A DNA stretch of 64,000 nt from Streptomyces sp. NBC_00377 (GCF_036075115.1 NZ_CP107958.1:868001-932000); one strand, 5' to 3'. Positions 6,905-15,597 are shown, counted from the stretch's first letter. Notes: generated from the sequence alone by a model not told the origin. A program made the numbers and translations.

Positions 6905-8950
6905 ATGATCTCCACCCTCCAGTCCCGCATGCTGCGCGGGGCGGACGGTGACCCCGCCCCGCGTCTGGCGTACGGCGCCGACTACAACCCCGAGCAGTGG
7001 CCCCGGGACGTGTGGGAGGAGGACGTCCGGCTGATGCGGGAGGCCGGTGTCACCGTCGTCTCCGTGGGGATCTTCTCCTGGGCCCGTATCCAGCCGGGCC
7101 CGGACACCTGGGACTTCGGCTGGCTCGACGAGGTCATGGACCTGCTCCACGCGGGCGGGATCGGCGTCGACCTGGCCACCGCCACCGCGTCCCCGCCGCC
7201 CTGGCTCACCACCGCCCACCCGGAGATCCTGCCGGTCACGGCGAACGGCGAGACGCTCTGGCCGGGCGCCCGCCAGCACTGGCGGCCCACCTCGCCCGTC
7301 TTCCGCGAGCACGCCCTGCGTCTGGTCCGGGAGATCGCCGACCGGTACAAGGACCATCCGGCCCTGGTCGCCTGGCACGTCTCCAACGAGCTCGGCTGCC
7401 ACAACGTCTACGACTTCTCCGACGACGCGGCCCGCGCCTTCCGGGTGTGGCTGCGCGCCCGCTACGGATCGCTCGACGCCCTGAACCACGCCTGGGGGAC
7501 GGCGTTCTGGTCGCAGCGCTACAGCGACTGGGAGCAGATCCTGCCGCCGCGGCTGGCCGCCTCGCACCCCAACCCCACCCAGCAGCTCGACTTCAAGCGG
7601 TTCTCCTCGGACGCGCTGAAGGACCATCTCGTCGCGGAACGGGAGATCCTGCGGGAGATCACGCCCGGGATACCGGTCACCACCAACTTCATGGTGATGG
7701 GCGGCACCAAGGGCATGAACTACCCGGACTGGGCCGACGAGATCGACTTCGTCTCCAACGACCACTACGTCCACCCCGGCCCGCAGGACCGCGACGAGCT
7801 GTCCTTCTCCGCGAACCTCGTCAGCGGCATCGCGAGCGGCCGGCCCTGGTTCCTGATGGAGCACTCCACCAGCGCCGTCAACTGGCAGCCCGTCAACGTG
7901 GCGAAGCGGCCCGGGGACCTGGCCCGCGACTCGCTGCTGCATGTGGCGCACGGCGCCGACGCGGTGTGCTTCTTCCAGTGGCGGCAGTCGGCGGCCGGCG
8001 CCGAGAAGTACCACTCGGCGATGGTCCCGCACGCCGGAGAGGACAGCGACCTGTTCCGCGCGGTGGCCGACCTCGGCGCCACCCTCAAGGCCCTTGCCCC
8101 GGTGGCCGGTTCCGAGCGGGAGACGGCCGCCGTCGGCATCCTCTACGACTGGGACTCGTGGTGGGCCAGCGAGCAGGACTCGCACCCCACCGCCCTGCTG
8201 GACTACCGGCAGGAGGCGCTCGACTGGTACTCGGCGCTGCTCGCCCTCGGCGTCCGCGCCGACCTCGTCACCACCCGCGCCGACCTCTCCCGGCACCAGG
8301 TGCTCATCGCGCCCGTGCTGCACGTCGTGCCGGCCGAGCTCGCGAAGGAGCTCACGCGCTACGCCGAGCAGGGCGGCCACCTCGTCACCACGTACTTCTC
8401 CGGGGTCGTCGACGAGAACGACCACATCTGGCTCGGCGGCTACCCGGGCGCCCTGCGGGAACTGCTCGGCATCCGCATCGAGGAGTTCGGTCCGCTGCTC
8501 GCCGGGGAGTCCGTGGAACTGGACGACGCCACCTCGGGCAGCCTGTGGACCGACCGGATCACCGTCACCGACGGAGACACCGAGGTGCTGGCGCACTACC
8601 GCACCGGTGTGCACGCCGGACGCCCCGCCGTCACCCGGCGCCCGACCGGAGGCGGTTCGGCCTCCTATGTCTCCACCCGGCTGGGCGTCGACGGGCTCCG
8701 CTCGCTGCTGCCCCGGCTGCTGGACCCGGCCGGGGTCAGCAGTGAACTCCCCTCGGACGTCCGGGGATCGGTCGAACTGACCGTCCGGCGCGGCGCCGAA
8801 GGCCGTTTCCTGTTCCTGGTCAACCGGACCGACGGCACGGTGCCGGTGACCGGACTCGACGGCGAGGTGCTGATCGGCACCGGCGGCGCGCAGGGCGGCC
8901 TCGTCCTCGGGCCGCGGGAGGTCGCCGTGCTGCGACAGCCCGCCGGCTGA
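6905..8950 (+). CDS. GH42 beta-galactosidase
   Basis: A 681-residue cytoplasmic-type GH42 enzyme (no signal peptide). The TIM-barrel opens with YGADYNPEQWP and carries the acid/base Glu at residue 162 (WHVSNELGCHN) and the nucleophile Glu at residue 319 (FLMEHSTS). The trimerisation domain (GILYDWDSWWA onward) and a C-terminal beta domain follow. Length matches the family. GGAAGGA precedes the ATG. GH42 enzymes hydrolyse beta-galactosides, in soil bacteria commonly plant galacto-oligosaccharides rather than lactose. Position after the transporter and before a secreted GH30 enzyme supports intracellular cleavage of imported beta-galacto-oligosaccharides to galactose. Confidence 0.94.
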   Translation: MISTLQSRMLRGADGDPAPRLAYGADYNPEQWPRDVWEEDVRLMREAGVTVVSVGIFSWARIQPGPDTWDFGWLDEVMDLLHAGGIGVDLATATASPPPWLTTAHPEILPVTANGETLWPGARQHWRPTSPVFREHALRLVREIADRYKDHPALVAWHVSNELGCHNVYDFSDDAARAFRVWLRARYGSLDALNHAWGTAFWSQRYSDWEQILPPRLAASHPNPTQQLDFKRFSSDALKDHLVAEREILREITPGIPVTTNFMVMGGTKGMNYPDWADEIDFVSNDHYVHPGPQDRDELSFSANLVSGIASGRPWFLMEHSTSAVNWQPVNVAKRPGDLARDSLLHVAHGADAVCFFQWRQSAAGAEKYHSAMVPHAGEDSDLFRAVADLGATLKALAPVAGSERETAAVGILYDWDSWWASEQDSHPTALLDYRQEALDWYSALLALGVRADLVTTRADLSRHQVLIAPVLHVVPAELAKELTRYAEQGGHLVTTYFSGVVDENDHIWLGGYPGALRELLGIRIEEFGPLLAGESVELDDATSGSLWTDRITVTDGDTEVLAHYRTGVHAGRPAVTRRPTGGGSASYVSTRLGVDGLRSLLPRLLDPAGVSSELPSDVRGSVELTVRRGAEGRFLFLVNRTDGTVPVTGLDGEVLIGTGGAQGGLVLGPREVAVLRQPAG

Positions 8951-9010
8951 CCTCGCCCGTTCCCACCCCCACGACTCCTCGGCACGGCACGCGCCCGTAC
9001 CGGGGGCCAT

Positions 9011-9037
9011 CCCCTCCTGCCCGCGCGGCAGGAGGGG
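9011..9037 (+). terminator. hairpin between GH42 and GH30 genes
   Basis: CCCCTCCTGCC / GGCAGGAGGGG, a perfect 11-bp stem with a 5-nt loop, midway between the GH42 stop and the GH30 start. It suggests the GH30 gene is at least partly a separate transcript. Confidence 0.6.
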
Positions 9038-9074
9038 GCCCACCACAGCGACCGCACCGCAGTTGGGAGCACAC

Positions 9075-11102
9075 ATGGCACGCCGTACCCGCAGCAGACG
9101 GACCCTCGGGGCCGCCGCACTCACCGCCCTGGCCACCGGGGCCGCGCTGCTCAGCGTCCCCGTGCAGGCGCACGCCGATGCCGCCGTCACCGTGACGCCG
9201 GACCCGTCGTACGCCCACGACGAGTTCGAGGGCTGGGGCACCAGTCTGGTCTGGTTCGCCAACGCGACCGGCGACTACCCGCCGGCCGTCCGCGAGAAGC
9301 TCGCGGACCTGCTGTTCGGTGACGACGGTCTCGCGCTGAACATCGCCCGCTACAACATAGGCGGCGGCAACGCCCCGGACGTCAAGGACTATCTGCGGGC
9401 GGGCGGCGCGGTCGAGGGCTGGTGGAAGGCGCCCGCGGGCACCACCCGTACCGACACCGACTGGTGGAGCGCCGACGACGAGGCGGACTGGAACGAGGAC
9501 GCCGACGCCAATCAGCGGTGGTGGGTGGAGCGCATCAAGAAGGACATCGACCACTGGGAGACGTTCAGCAACTCGCCGCCGTGGTTCATGACCGTCAGCG
9601 GCTACGTCTCCGGCGGCTTCGACGCCAACGCCGACCAGCTGAAGACGGACTCGGTCGACGACTTCGCCGCGTACCTCGCGGGCGCGACCAAGCGGCTCGA
9701 GAAGTCCGAGCACATCAAGGTCGACACGATCGACCCGTTCAACGAGCCCAACACCGGCTACTGGGGCACACGTCTGGGTGCGGACGGACAGCCCACGGGC
9801 GGTCGCCAGGAGGGCGCCCACATCGGGCCCGCGCTCCAGCAGAAGGTGCTCGCCGCGCTTCCCTCCGCGCTGACGAAGGCGAAGGTCAAGGCGGACATCT
9901 CGGCGATGGACGAGACCAACCCGTCCATCTTCGCGACGAACTGGAACTCGTACTCGCAGGCGTCCAAGGACGCCGTCGGGCAGATGAACGTCCACACCTA
10001 CGGCACCGGGCAGCGCACGACCGTGCGCGACCTCGCCAAGGCGGCCGACAAGCCGCTGTGGATGAGCGAGGTCGAGGGCGACTGGGGTGACGGGCAGAGC
10101 TTCACGGACATGCGTCCGGGCCTCGGCCTCGCCCAGCAGATGGTGAACGACCTGCGTGAACTGGAGCCCAAGGCCTGGGTGTTCTGGCAGCCGGTCGAGG
10201 ACTACGGCAACATGAAGCCGGGCGGCGAGTCCGCCAAGGGCGGCAACTGGGGCTCCATCCAGCTCCCGTTCAGCTGCACCGCGGCGGACACCCTCCAGTC
10301 GTGCCCGATCTTCACGAACACCAAGTTCGACACGGCGCGTAACTTCACGCACTTCATCCAGCCCGGCGACCAGCTGATCAAGGTGGACGACACGTCGAGT
10401 GCCGCCGCCGTGACGAAGAACGGCAAGGGCGCCTCGCTGGTCCACGTCAACTCCACCACCGCGCCCCGCACGGTCACCATCGACCTGTCGAAGTTCGGCA
10501 CGATCAAGGACAACGCGAGGGTCACGCCGACCGTGACGAGCGCCGACGGCAAGCTTCAGCAGCAGGCTTCCTTCAGGGTCGTCGACGGCAAGGCCACCTA
10601 CACCGTCCCCGCCCAGTCCGTGACCTCCTTCGCCATCAAGGGTGTCTCGGGCGTCGCGGAGAACGCGGGTCCGTTCACCGCCGGCCACTCCTACACGCTG
10701 ACCGGCGTGCAGAGCGGGAAGGCCGTCACCGTCAAGGCCAACGGCTCCAACCTGGCGATCGGTTCCGCCAACGGCACCGTCGCGCAGCGGTGGCAGCTGG
10801 ACGCCCGGTACGGCGAGACCGGCAACCGGCAGCGTTACGTCCTCGCCAACCCGGCCGAGGGCAAGCGCCTCGCCGTCCGCGACAACGTCCCGGTGGTCGA
10901 GCCCGACACCGGTGTGCGTGACCCCGCCACCGAGTGGATCCTGTCGACCACCGGTGACGGCACGTGGACCCTGGTCAACGTGGCCACCGGACGGCTCCTC
11001 GAGGTCGGCGGCCAGGCCACGAACGAAGGCGCGGCCGTCACCACCTGGCAGGCCAACTCCGGCTCCAACCAGCGCTGGAGGGTCACGGACGTGACTCCGT
11101 GA
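9075..11102 (+). CDS. secreted GH30 glycoside hydrolase with ricin-type lectin domain, likely endo-beta-1,6-galactanase
   Basis: A 675-residue secreted enzyme. A signal peptide (MARRTRSRRTLGAAALTALA, cleavage after AHA) is followed by the GH30-type core: FEGWGTSLVWFANATG, LNIARYNIGGGNAPD, SPPWFMTVSGYVSGG, acid/base Glu in DPFNEPNTGYW, nucleophile Glu in LWMSEVEGDWG, and a beta-sandwich side domain. The last ~140 residues contain QRWQL and NQRWRV, the Q-x-W repeats of a ricin-type carbohydrate-binding domain. The WGTSLVWFA and NIGGGNAPD blocks resemble actinobacterial beta-1,6-galactanases; other GH30 specificities cannot be excluded. The ATG is preceded by GGGAG. It likely degrades arabinogalactan side chains outside the cell and feeds the transporter. 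Confidence 0.85.
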   Translation: MARRTRSRRTLGAAALTALATGAALLSVPVQAHADAAVTVTPDPSYAHDEFEGWGTSLVWFANATGDYPPAVREKLADLLFGDDGLALNIARYNIGGGNAPDVKDYLRAGGAVEGWWKAPAGTTRTDTDWWSADDEADWNEDADANQRWWVERIKKDIDHWETFSNSPPWFMTVSGYVSGGFDANADQLKTDSVDDFAAYLAGATKRLEKSEHIKVDTIDPFNEPNTGYWGTRLGADGQPTGGRQEGAHIGPALQQKVLAALPSALTKAKVKADISAMDETNPSIFATNWNSYSQASKDAVGQMNVHTYGTGQRTTVRDLAKAADKPLWMSEVEGDWGDGQSFTDMRPGLGLAQQMVNDLRELEPKAWVFWQPVEDYGNMKPGGESAKGGNWGSIQLPFSCTAADTLQSCPIFTNTKFDTARNFTHFIQPGDQLIKVDDTSSAAAVTKNGKGASLVHVNSTTAPRTVTIDLSKFGTIKDNARVTPTVTSADGKLQQQASFRVVDGKATYTVPAQSVTSFAIKGVSGVAENAGPFTAGHSYTLTGVQSGKAVTVKANGSNLAIGSANGTVAQRWQLDARYGETGNRQRYVLANPAEGKRLAVRDNVPVVEPDTGVRDPATEWILSTTGDGTWTLVNVATGRLLEVGGQATNEGAAVTTWQANSGSNQRWRVTDVTP

Positions 11103-12030
11103 GGCCCTGCTGCTCCGCTGCCCCCGCCCGCATCGCGATCGTCGCGATGCGGGCGGGGTGCTGTGCGAGGGCTGGAGCGGATGCGGGCGCGGGTGCCGGG
11201 ATGCGTTCCAGGACCCCGCCCGCGAAGACGTCGTACAGCGGCAGCGTCTCGAGGTGGACGTAGCCGATGTGGCAGTCGCAGACGGCGAGCGGGCAGGGGC
11301 GTGGGCGCAGGGCGTCGCGGTACGAGCCGTCGTAGAGGTTGCCCAGTTCGGCGCGGACGAAGTGGCAGCGGCGCACGGTGCCCTCGCCGTCGACCGAGAT
11401 CACGGACTCGCCGGTGCGGCAGGGCAGGCCCGCGCTGGTGTGCGGGTGCCGGCTGTACGGGAAGAGCGGGTCGACGGCGGTCCACCGGTCGGCTTCGGCG
11501 TCCTCGTAGGTGTACCCCTCGGCGGCGTTGATCCACAGGTAGACGTGCGGGGGCAGGTCCACGCGCAGCCGGCGGGCCGCGTCGAGGTGCTCGGGCAGGC
11601 CGACGACGCCGACGCTGAAGCGGACGCCACGGTCCGACAGTTCGCGGCACTTTGCGAGGAAGCGGTCGTAGGGGGTCTGGCCGGGGTGGAACGTGCACCA
11701 CAGGGCCAGGGTTCGCGGGTCGGCCTCGGCGAGCCAGTCGGTGCGGCAGCTGAGGTTGGTCTGGATGGCGACGCGGCGGATGTGCGGGAGGCGGGACAGG
11801 TCGGCGAGGGCGCGCCGGTACCAGGAACGGACCAGGCCCTCGCCCCAGGGGGTGAACAGCAGCGAGAGGCTGTCGTCGGTCCGGGACGCGGCCCACCGTG
11901 TGAAGCGTTCGAGCGCGGCCCGGTCGGCGCGCAGTTGCGCCCCGCTGTCGCGCCGCTTGGCGAACGGGCAGTAGGGGCAGTCGTAGTCGCAGGAGGCGAG
12001 CGGACCGCGGTAGAGCAGCGTCAGATCCAT
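11083..12030 (-). CDS. STM4011-type radical SAM protein
   Basis: A 315-residue radical SAM enzyme. The cluster motif is C14-x3-C18-x2-C21 (CDYDCPYC), binding the 4Fe-4S cluster that cleaves SAM. A second Cys group (GLPC, RRCHF, CPLAVCDC) near residues 215-275 resembles a SPASM-like auxiliary cluster site. It is the last gene of a five-gene minus-strand operon and starts 10 nt after the upstream radical SAM gene, with GAGGCGG as ribosome site. Family membership (named after Salmonella STM4011) is recalled from conserved gene order and motifs; the substrate is unknown. The final ~30 residues (APALAQHPARIATIAMRAGA onward) are encoded by a terminator hairpin and overlap the end of the convergent GH30 gene, so this tail is probably not part of the enzyme fold. 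Confidence 0.88.
   Translation of the reverse strand: MDLTLLYRGPLASCDYDCPYCPFAKRRDSGAQLRADRAALERFTRWAASRTDDSLSLLFTPWGEGLVRSWYRRALADLSRLPHIRRVAIQTNLSCRTDWLAEADPRTLALWCTFHPGQTPYDRFLAKCRELSDRGVRFSVGVVGLPEHLDAARRLRVDLPPHVYLWINAAEGYTYEDAEADRWTAVDPLFPYSRHPHTSAGLPCRTGESVISVDGEGTVRRCHFVRAELGNLYDGSYRDALRPRPCPLAVCDCHIGYVHLETLPLYDVFAGGVLERIPAPAPASAPALAQHPARIATIAMRAGAAEQQGLTESRP
11123..11157. terminator. bidirectional terminator hairpin lying inside the 3' end of the radical SAM gene
   Basis: CCCGCCCGCATCGCGA / TCGCGATGCGGGCGGG, a perfect 16-bp stem with a 3-nt loop, 20 nt after the GH30 stop. On the minus strand the same bases encode part of the C-terminal tail of the STM4011-type protein, so the hairpin serves both convergent genes. 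Confidence 0.75.
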
Positions 12031-12040
12031 GGCCGCCGCC

Positions 12041-13402
12041 TCACTTCCGCTCGTAGGCGGCCATGGCGGCCCGCACGGCCGGGGAGAACAGCTCGGGGCC
12101 GATGGCGTCGGAGTGGGCGAGGCCCTCGGGGGTGAGCCGCAGGGCCGCAGGGTCGGCGTCGGTCAGCCAGCCGCGGTCGGCGAAGCGTTCGAGTTCGGGA
12201 CCGAAGTCGTCGGCGGGCGCGCCGTCGAAGCGGGCCCGGTAGTCGTCGAGCCGCAGGCCCTCGGCCTGGAGGAGCGATTGCAGGAGGTGGCGTCGGCGCG
12301 CCTCCTCGGCCCGCATGACGTGGCCCACCTCGGCGTGGGCGAAGCCGGACGCGTCGGTGGCGACGTAGTCGTCGATGATGCCCCGGATCTGGTGCATGTC
12401 GACGGCGTAGTCGAAGGAGTAGTGCAGGCCGGCCGTGTAGGAGCGGGCGCCGCAGCCGAGGCCGATCATGCCGTCGGTCTGGCAGGCGTAGTCGTCCGAG
12501 CCCTGCGGCGGGGCGTCGGTGCGGCGGAACATGCGCATCGACTGCTGGGTGTAGCCGTGTGCGAGGAGGTGGTCGCGGCCCGTGCGGTACAGCCGCAGCC
12601 GCTGCTCGTCCCAGGCCGGGTCGCCGACCGCGTCGGGCCCCGGGCCGGGGCCGCGGCGGCCGAGGCCGGTGAGGGGACGGACGTAGAGCGGGTAGAGGTA
12701 GAGCTCCTCGGGCCGCCAGGCCAGGGCCGCGTCCAGGGAGTGCCGCCAGGTCCGCTCGGTCTGGCCGTCGATGCCGTAGATGAGGTCGATGTTGAGGACC
12801 GGGAGCGCGGTGTCGCGGATGCGGGCGAGGGCCGCCTCGACGTCGGCGCGGCGCTGCGGGCGCACGGCGGCCCGGGCCTCGGAGTCGACGAAGCTCTGGA
12901 CACCCAGACTCAGCCGGGTGGTGCCCCGGCCGGCCAGGACGGCGAGCCGGTCGGCGGTGGCCGTGGCGGGCGAGGCCTCCACCGACAGCGGTACCGCGCG
13001 CAGGTCCGCGCCCATGCGGTGCTCGGCGATGTCGCAGAGGCGGTCCAGTTCGGCGGCGGTGAGGAAGGTGGGGGTGCCGCCGCCGAACGCGGCCGTCGCG
13101 AACCGGACGTCGTCCGACCCCAGCGCATCCCGCACGGTGGTCGCCTGCCGTTCCAGGGCGTCCAGGTAGGCGCCGGTCAGGCCGTCGGGGGCGCCGATGC
13201 GGGTGAAGAGGTTGCAGAAGCCGCAGCGGACCTCGCAGAACGGGATGTGCAGGTAGAGCGAGAGCGCCTCCTTGGGCTCGGCCGCCCAGAGGGCCTTCAG
13301 GGGCGGGCGGTCGGGCAGCCGGCGGTAGGCCGTCTTGTGGGGGTAGGCGTAGACGTAGTGCTGGTAGGGGCTGGTGCGGGTGGCCGGCTCGGCGGTGGTC
13401 AT
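12041..13402 (-). CDS. STM4012-type radical SAM protein (HemN-like)
   Basis: A 453-residue protein resembling coproporphyrinogen III dehydrogenase/HemW. It has SLYLHIPFCEVRCGFC with Cys56, Cys60 and Cys63 for the 4Fe-4S cluster, then FGGGTPTFL, the HemN SAM-binding block, SVEASPAT, RLSLGVQSF and DLIYGIDGQT, and a C-terminal HemN-like region. The unusual FCNLF after the last Cys replaces the usual YCxF and marks the STM4012 subfamily. Its ATG overlaps the stop of the upstream hydrolase gene (ATGA, 13399-13402), and GGCGGAGG lies seven bases ahead, so translation is coupled. The reaction is unknown; HemN-type enzymes act on tetrapyrroles, tRNA or small molecules, and nothing local supports haem biosynthesis. 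Confidence 0.9.
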   Translation of the reverse strand: MTTAEPATRTSPYQHYVYAYPHKTAYRRLPDRPPLKALWAAEPKEALSLYLHIPFCEVRCGFCNLFTRIGAPDGLTGAYLDALERQATTVRDALGSDDVRFATAAFGGGTPTFLTAAELDRLCDIAEHRMGADLRAVPLSVEASPATATADRLAVLAGRGTTRLSLGVQSFVDSEARAAVRPQRRADVEAALARIRDTALPVLNIDLIYGIDGQTERTWRHSLDAALAWRPEELYLYPLYVRPLTGLGRRGPGPGPDAVGDPAWDEQRLRLYRTGRDHLLAHGYTQQSMRMFRRTDAPPQGSDDYACQTDGMIGLGCGARSYTAGLHYSFDYAVDMHQIRGIIDDYVATDASGFAHAEVGHVMRAEEARRRHLLQSLLQAEGLRLDDYRARFDGAPADDFGPELERFADRGWLTDADPAALRLTPEGLAHSDAIGPELFSPAVRAAMAAYERK

Positions 13403-14433
13403 CGGACGGCCTCCGCCGGACGGGTCGCGGGATCACGGGGTGCGGGATCGAGGAAGAAGTGGGCGTACGGCACGGTCCACACGCACTCGTGGCCGATGCG
13501 GTGGCCGGTGTAGCCGTCGTCGCCGTAGGCGGTGCCGTGGTCGGAGCAGACGATCGCGAAACAGCGCCGTCTGCTGCTCATCGCGGCGAACAGCCGCCCG
13601 ATGTGCCGGTCCACGTACTCCAGCGCGGCGGCGTGCGTCTCCCGGCTGTCGCCTGCCTCGCGGGTCGCGCCCGGCAGATGGAACCAGTTCGGCTGGTGCA
13701 GGGCGGACACGTTGACGAAGAGGAACAGCCGCTGCCCGTGCGGGAGTCGGCGCACGATGTCCTCGGCGCGGGCGATCTGGTTCTCGAAGGACTCGGGTGA
13801 GGTGACGCCGAACTCCGGCTCCCAGTGGGACTCGTGGAACAGGCCGGGCAGCACGGAGCCCAGCGGGCCCTGCTTGTTGAAGAAGCCCACGCCTCCGATG
13901 CACGCCGTGTGGTAGCCGTCCTCGGCCAGGCCCGAGACGAGGTCGGGGGTGTCGTAGACGTAGGTGCCGCCGGCGGTGGTCTCGCTGCCCGCGAAGCTCG
14001 CCGCGAACAGGCGCGGGTGCGGTCCGGGGGCGGCCGGCGTCGGCAGGAACCCGGCGAAGATCGCCTGGTGGGAGGCGTAGGTGAAGCTTCCCGGTGCGTG
14101 CCGCTTCTCCCAGCGGCCGCCGGGGAGGTGCCGGGCCAGGTGGGGGATGCGGCCGGCCGCCGCCAGCTCGGCGGCGACGTCGTGGCGGAGTGTGTCGAGG
14201 GTGACGAGCAGGAGGTCGTGGCTGCCGACCACCTCGTTCATGTCGTGCACTTCGTTCATGTCGTGCACTTCGTTCACGGTGGGCACTTCGTTCGTCTGCG
14301 GCCCGTCGTTCGTGACGAGCGCTTCCTTCGCGCGGGGTACGTGGTTCGGGACGGGCGTGGCCGCGTGGGGTACCTGGTGGGTGACGGGCACGTCCCTCGC
14401 GTGGGGCACGTCGTTCGTGTCGGGCTCAGGCAT
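13399..14433 (-). CDS. STM4013-type alkaline-phosphatase-superfamily hydrolase
   Basis: A 344-residue sulfatase/phosphoesterase-like metalloenzyme with no signal peptide. The metal/nucleophile block is LLLVTLDTLRHDV, with the later Asp-His motif CSDHGTAYGDDG and HRIGHE. The Cys or Ser of the formylglycine sulfatase signature is not evident, so phosphatase or phosphodiesterase chemistry is as likely. The first ~68 residues are an unusual hexapeptide-type repeat (DVPHAR, DVPVTH, NEVPTV, NEVHDM, NEVHDM, NEVVGS); the conserved domain begins at about MNEVVGSHD, so ATG 14241 is an alternative start. ATG 14433 is kept because it has CAGGAAC upstream and overlaps the ATP-grasp gene stop by 8 nt. Confidence 0.85.
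   Translation of the reverse strand: MPEPDTNDVPHARDVPVTHQVPHAATPVPNHVPRAKEALVTNDGPQTNEVPTVNEVHDMNEVHDMNEVVGSHDLLLVTLDTLRHDVAAELAAAGRIPHLARHLPGGRWEKRHAPGSFTYASHQAIFAGFLPTPAAPGPHPRLFAASFAGSETTAGGTYVYDTPDLVSGLAEDGYHTACIGGVGFFNKQGPLGSVLPGLFHESHWEPEFGVTSPESFENQIARAEDIVRRLPHGQRLFLFVNVSALHQPNWFHLPGATREAGDSRETHAAALEYVDRHIGRLFAAMSSRRRCFAIVCSDHGTAYGDDGYTGHRIGHECVWTVPYAHFFLDPAPRDPATRPAEAVR
14230..14433 (-). repeat. degenerate 18-bp repeats encoding an N-terminal extension
   Basis: About ten copies of a six-codon unit approximating x-x-V-P-x-x or N-E-V-H-D-M encode the first 68 residues of the hydrolase. The last three units, nearest the conserved domain, are almost identical at DNA level, so expansion by slippage is likely. 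Confidence 0.7.
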
Positions 14434-15586
14434 GCGCTGTTCCTGTTCTGTGCCGGGCGACGTCAGCCAGGGCGGCGGCCACCTGGGCCGCGTAGGTGTC
14501 GAGGCCCTCCGCGCCGCCTCCGGGCAGTCCCGTGAGCCGGGGCAGCAGGTCGCCGAAGGCGTTGACCTCTCCCACGGCGACCCTGCGCCAGCCGACGGCC
14601 GGCAGCAGGTCGACGCCGACGCACAGGGTGCGGGGGAAGCAGGCCGCGGCCCGCTCGCACGCGCCCAGCACGTCGGCCCAGCCGGCGCCCGCCGCCTCGA
14701 CGGCCTCCCGTACCGCGGCCAGGTCGCCCCTGCGTCCGCCGAGATGGAGGTTGGTCAGGGGGGAACGGCTGGTGCGGACCACCGCATGGGTGGCGCGACC
14801 GGCCACGACGACGACCCTGAGGTCGGCGGCCCGGCCCTCCTGGGACGCCTTCGGCAGCCACCGCTCGAGGTGCAGCCCGTCCGGGGCGAGCGCGTCGACG
14901 ATGGCCGCGATCTGCTGCTCGCGTTCGTAGCGGCGCACCCGGAGGGAGTTGTACAGACCGCCGTCCGCGGCGAGTTCCACGGAGGTGGTGGCCCGGATCC
15001 GGCCGCCGCCTCCCGACTCGACGGCGAGGACACCCGAGGCGGACGACCCGTGCGCGGGCTTCACGAACAGCCGGGGCATCCGGTGCTCGCGCATCACCGC
15101 GCGGACGTCGTCCCAGCCGCGCACCGGCACGCCGCGCGCGCCCGAGGTGGGTGAGGCGGGCACCGGGACACCCGCCCCGTCGAGGACGGCGTGGCAGAGC
15201 CGCTTGTCGAACAGCACGGCGAGTTCGTCCGGGTCGTCCAGCCGGACGCCGCCGCGCAGGCTGCGTACCGCGGCGACGAAGCCCGCGTACCAGCGGCCCG
15301 AGCCCTCGACCCGGGTGGGGTCGCCGGCGCCCCGCAGCAGCCGGTCGACCTCGGGGTCCTCACCCGGTGAATCCAGCCGGACGATCTCCTCGGCCGTGAA
15401 ATCGGCGCCCCCGTCGCGCAGCACCTCCGCCCACGGGACGACCCGCGGGGCCGGCAGACCGGCCCGGCGTACCGCGTCCTCGAAGAGGGCGATCCGGCGG
15501 TTCTCCGGGTTGCCGACCACCGCGAGGCGCGGCTCGGACGCCTGCCGCGGGCGGAACGCGTCGGGGGAGGAGAGACGGTGACCCAT
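14426..15586 (-). CDS. STM4014-type ATP-grasp-like protein
   Basis: A 386-residue protein with ATP-grasp character. The N-terminal part is RLAVVGNPENRRIALFEDAV. Around residues 150-210 there is LCHAVLDGAGVPVPASPTSG, then RLFVKPAHGSSASGVLAVES, which matches the nucleotide-binding lysine and Gly/Ser-rich loop of ATP-grasp ligases. C-terminal CVGVDLLP and GEVNAFGDLLPR carry the acidic and Asn residues that usually hold magnesium. Such enzymes join a carboxylate to an amine or thiol. It is second in the operon, between the LRR protein and the hydrolase. A GTG at 15601 overlaps the LRR gene stop (GTGA) and is an alternative start to ATG 15586; GGGGGAG lies upstream of both. The substrate is unknown. 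Confidence 0.85.
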   Translation of the reverse strand: MGHRLSSPDAFRPRQASEPRLAVVGNPENRRIALFEDAVRRAGLPAPRVVPWAEVLRDGGADFTAEEIVRLDSPGEDPEVDRLLRGAGDPTRVEGSGRWYAGFVAAVRSLRGGVRLDDPDELAVLFDKRLCHAVLDGAGVPVPASPTSGARGVPVRGWDDVRAVMREHRMPRLFVKPAHGSSASGVLAVESGGGGRIRATTSVELAADGGLYNSLRVRRYEREQQIAAIVDALAPDGLHLERWLPKASQEGRAADLRVVVVAGRATHAVVRTSRSPLTNLHLGGRRGDLAAVREAVEAAGAGWADVLGACERAAACFPRTLCVGVDLLPAVGWRRVAVGEVNAFGDLLPRLTGLPGGGAEGLDTYAAQVAAALADVARHRTGTAHA

Positions 15587-15597
15587 GGGTGGCGTAC

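Noticed and set aside
12029..13513. Long plus-strand open frames antisense to the radical SAM genes
   Set aside because: Gly/Val/Ala-rich products without motifs; typical GC-driven antisense openings. The same applies to long antisense frames over pyc, GH42, GH43 and the SWIM/VWA genes.
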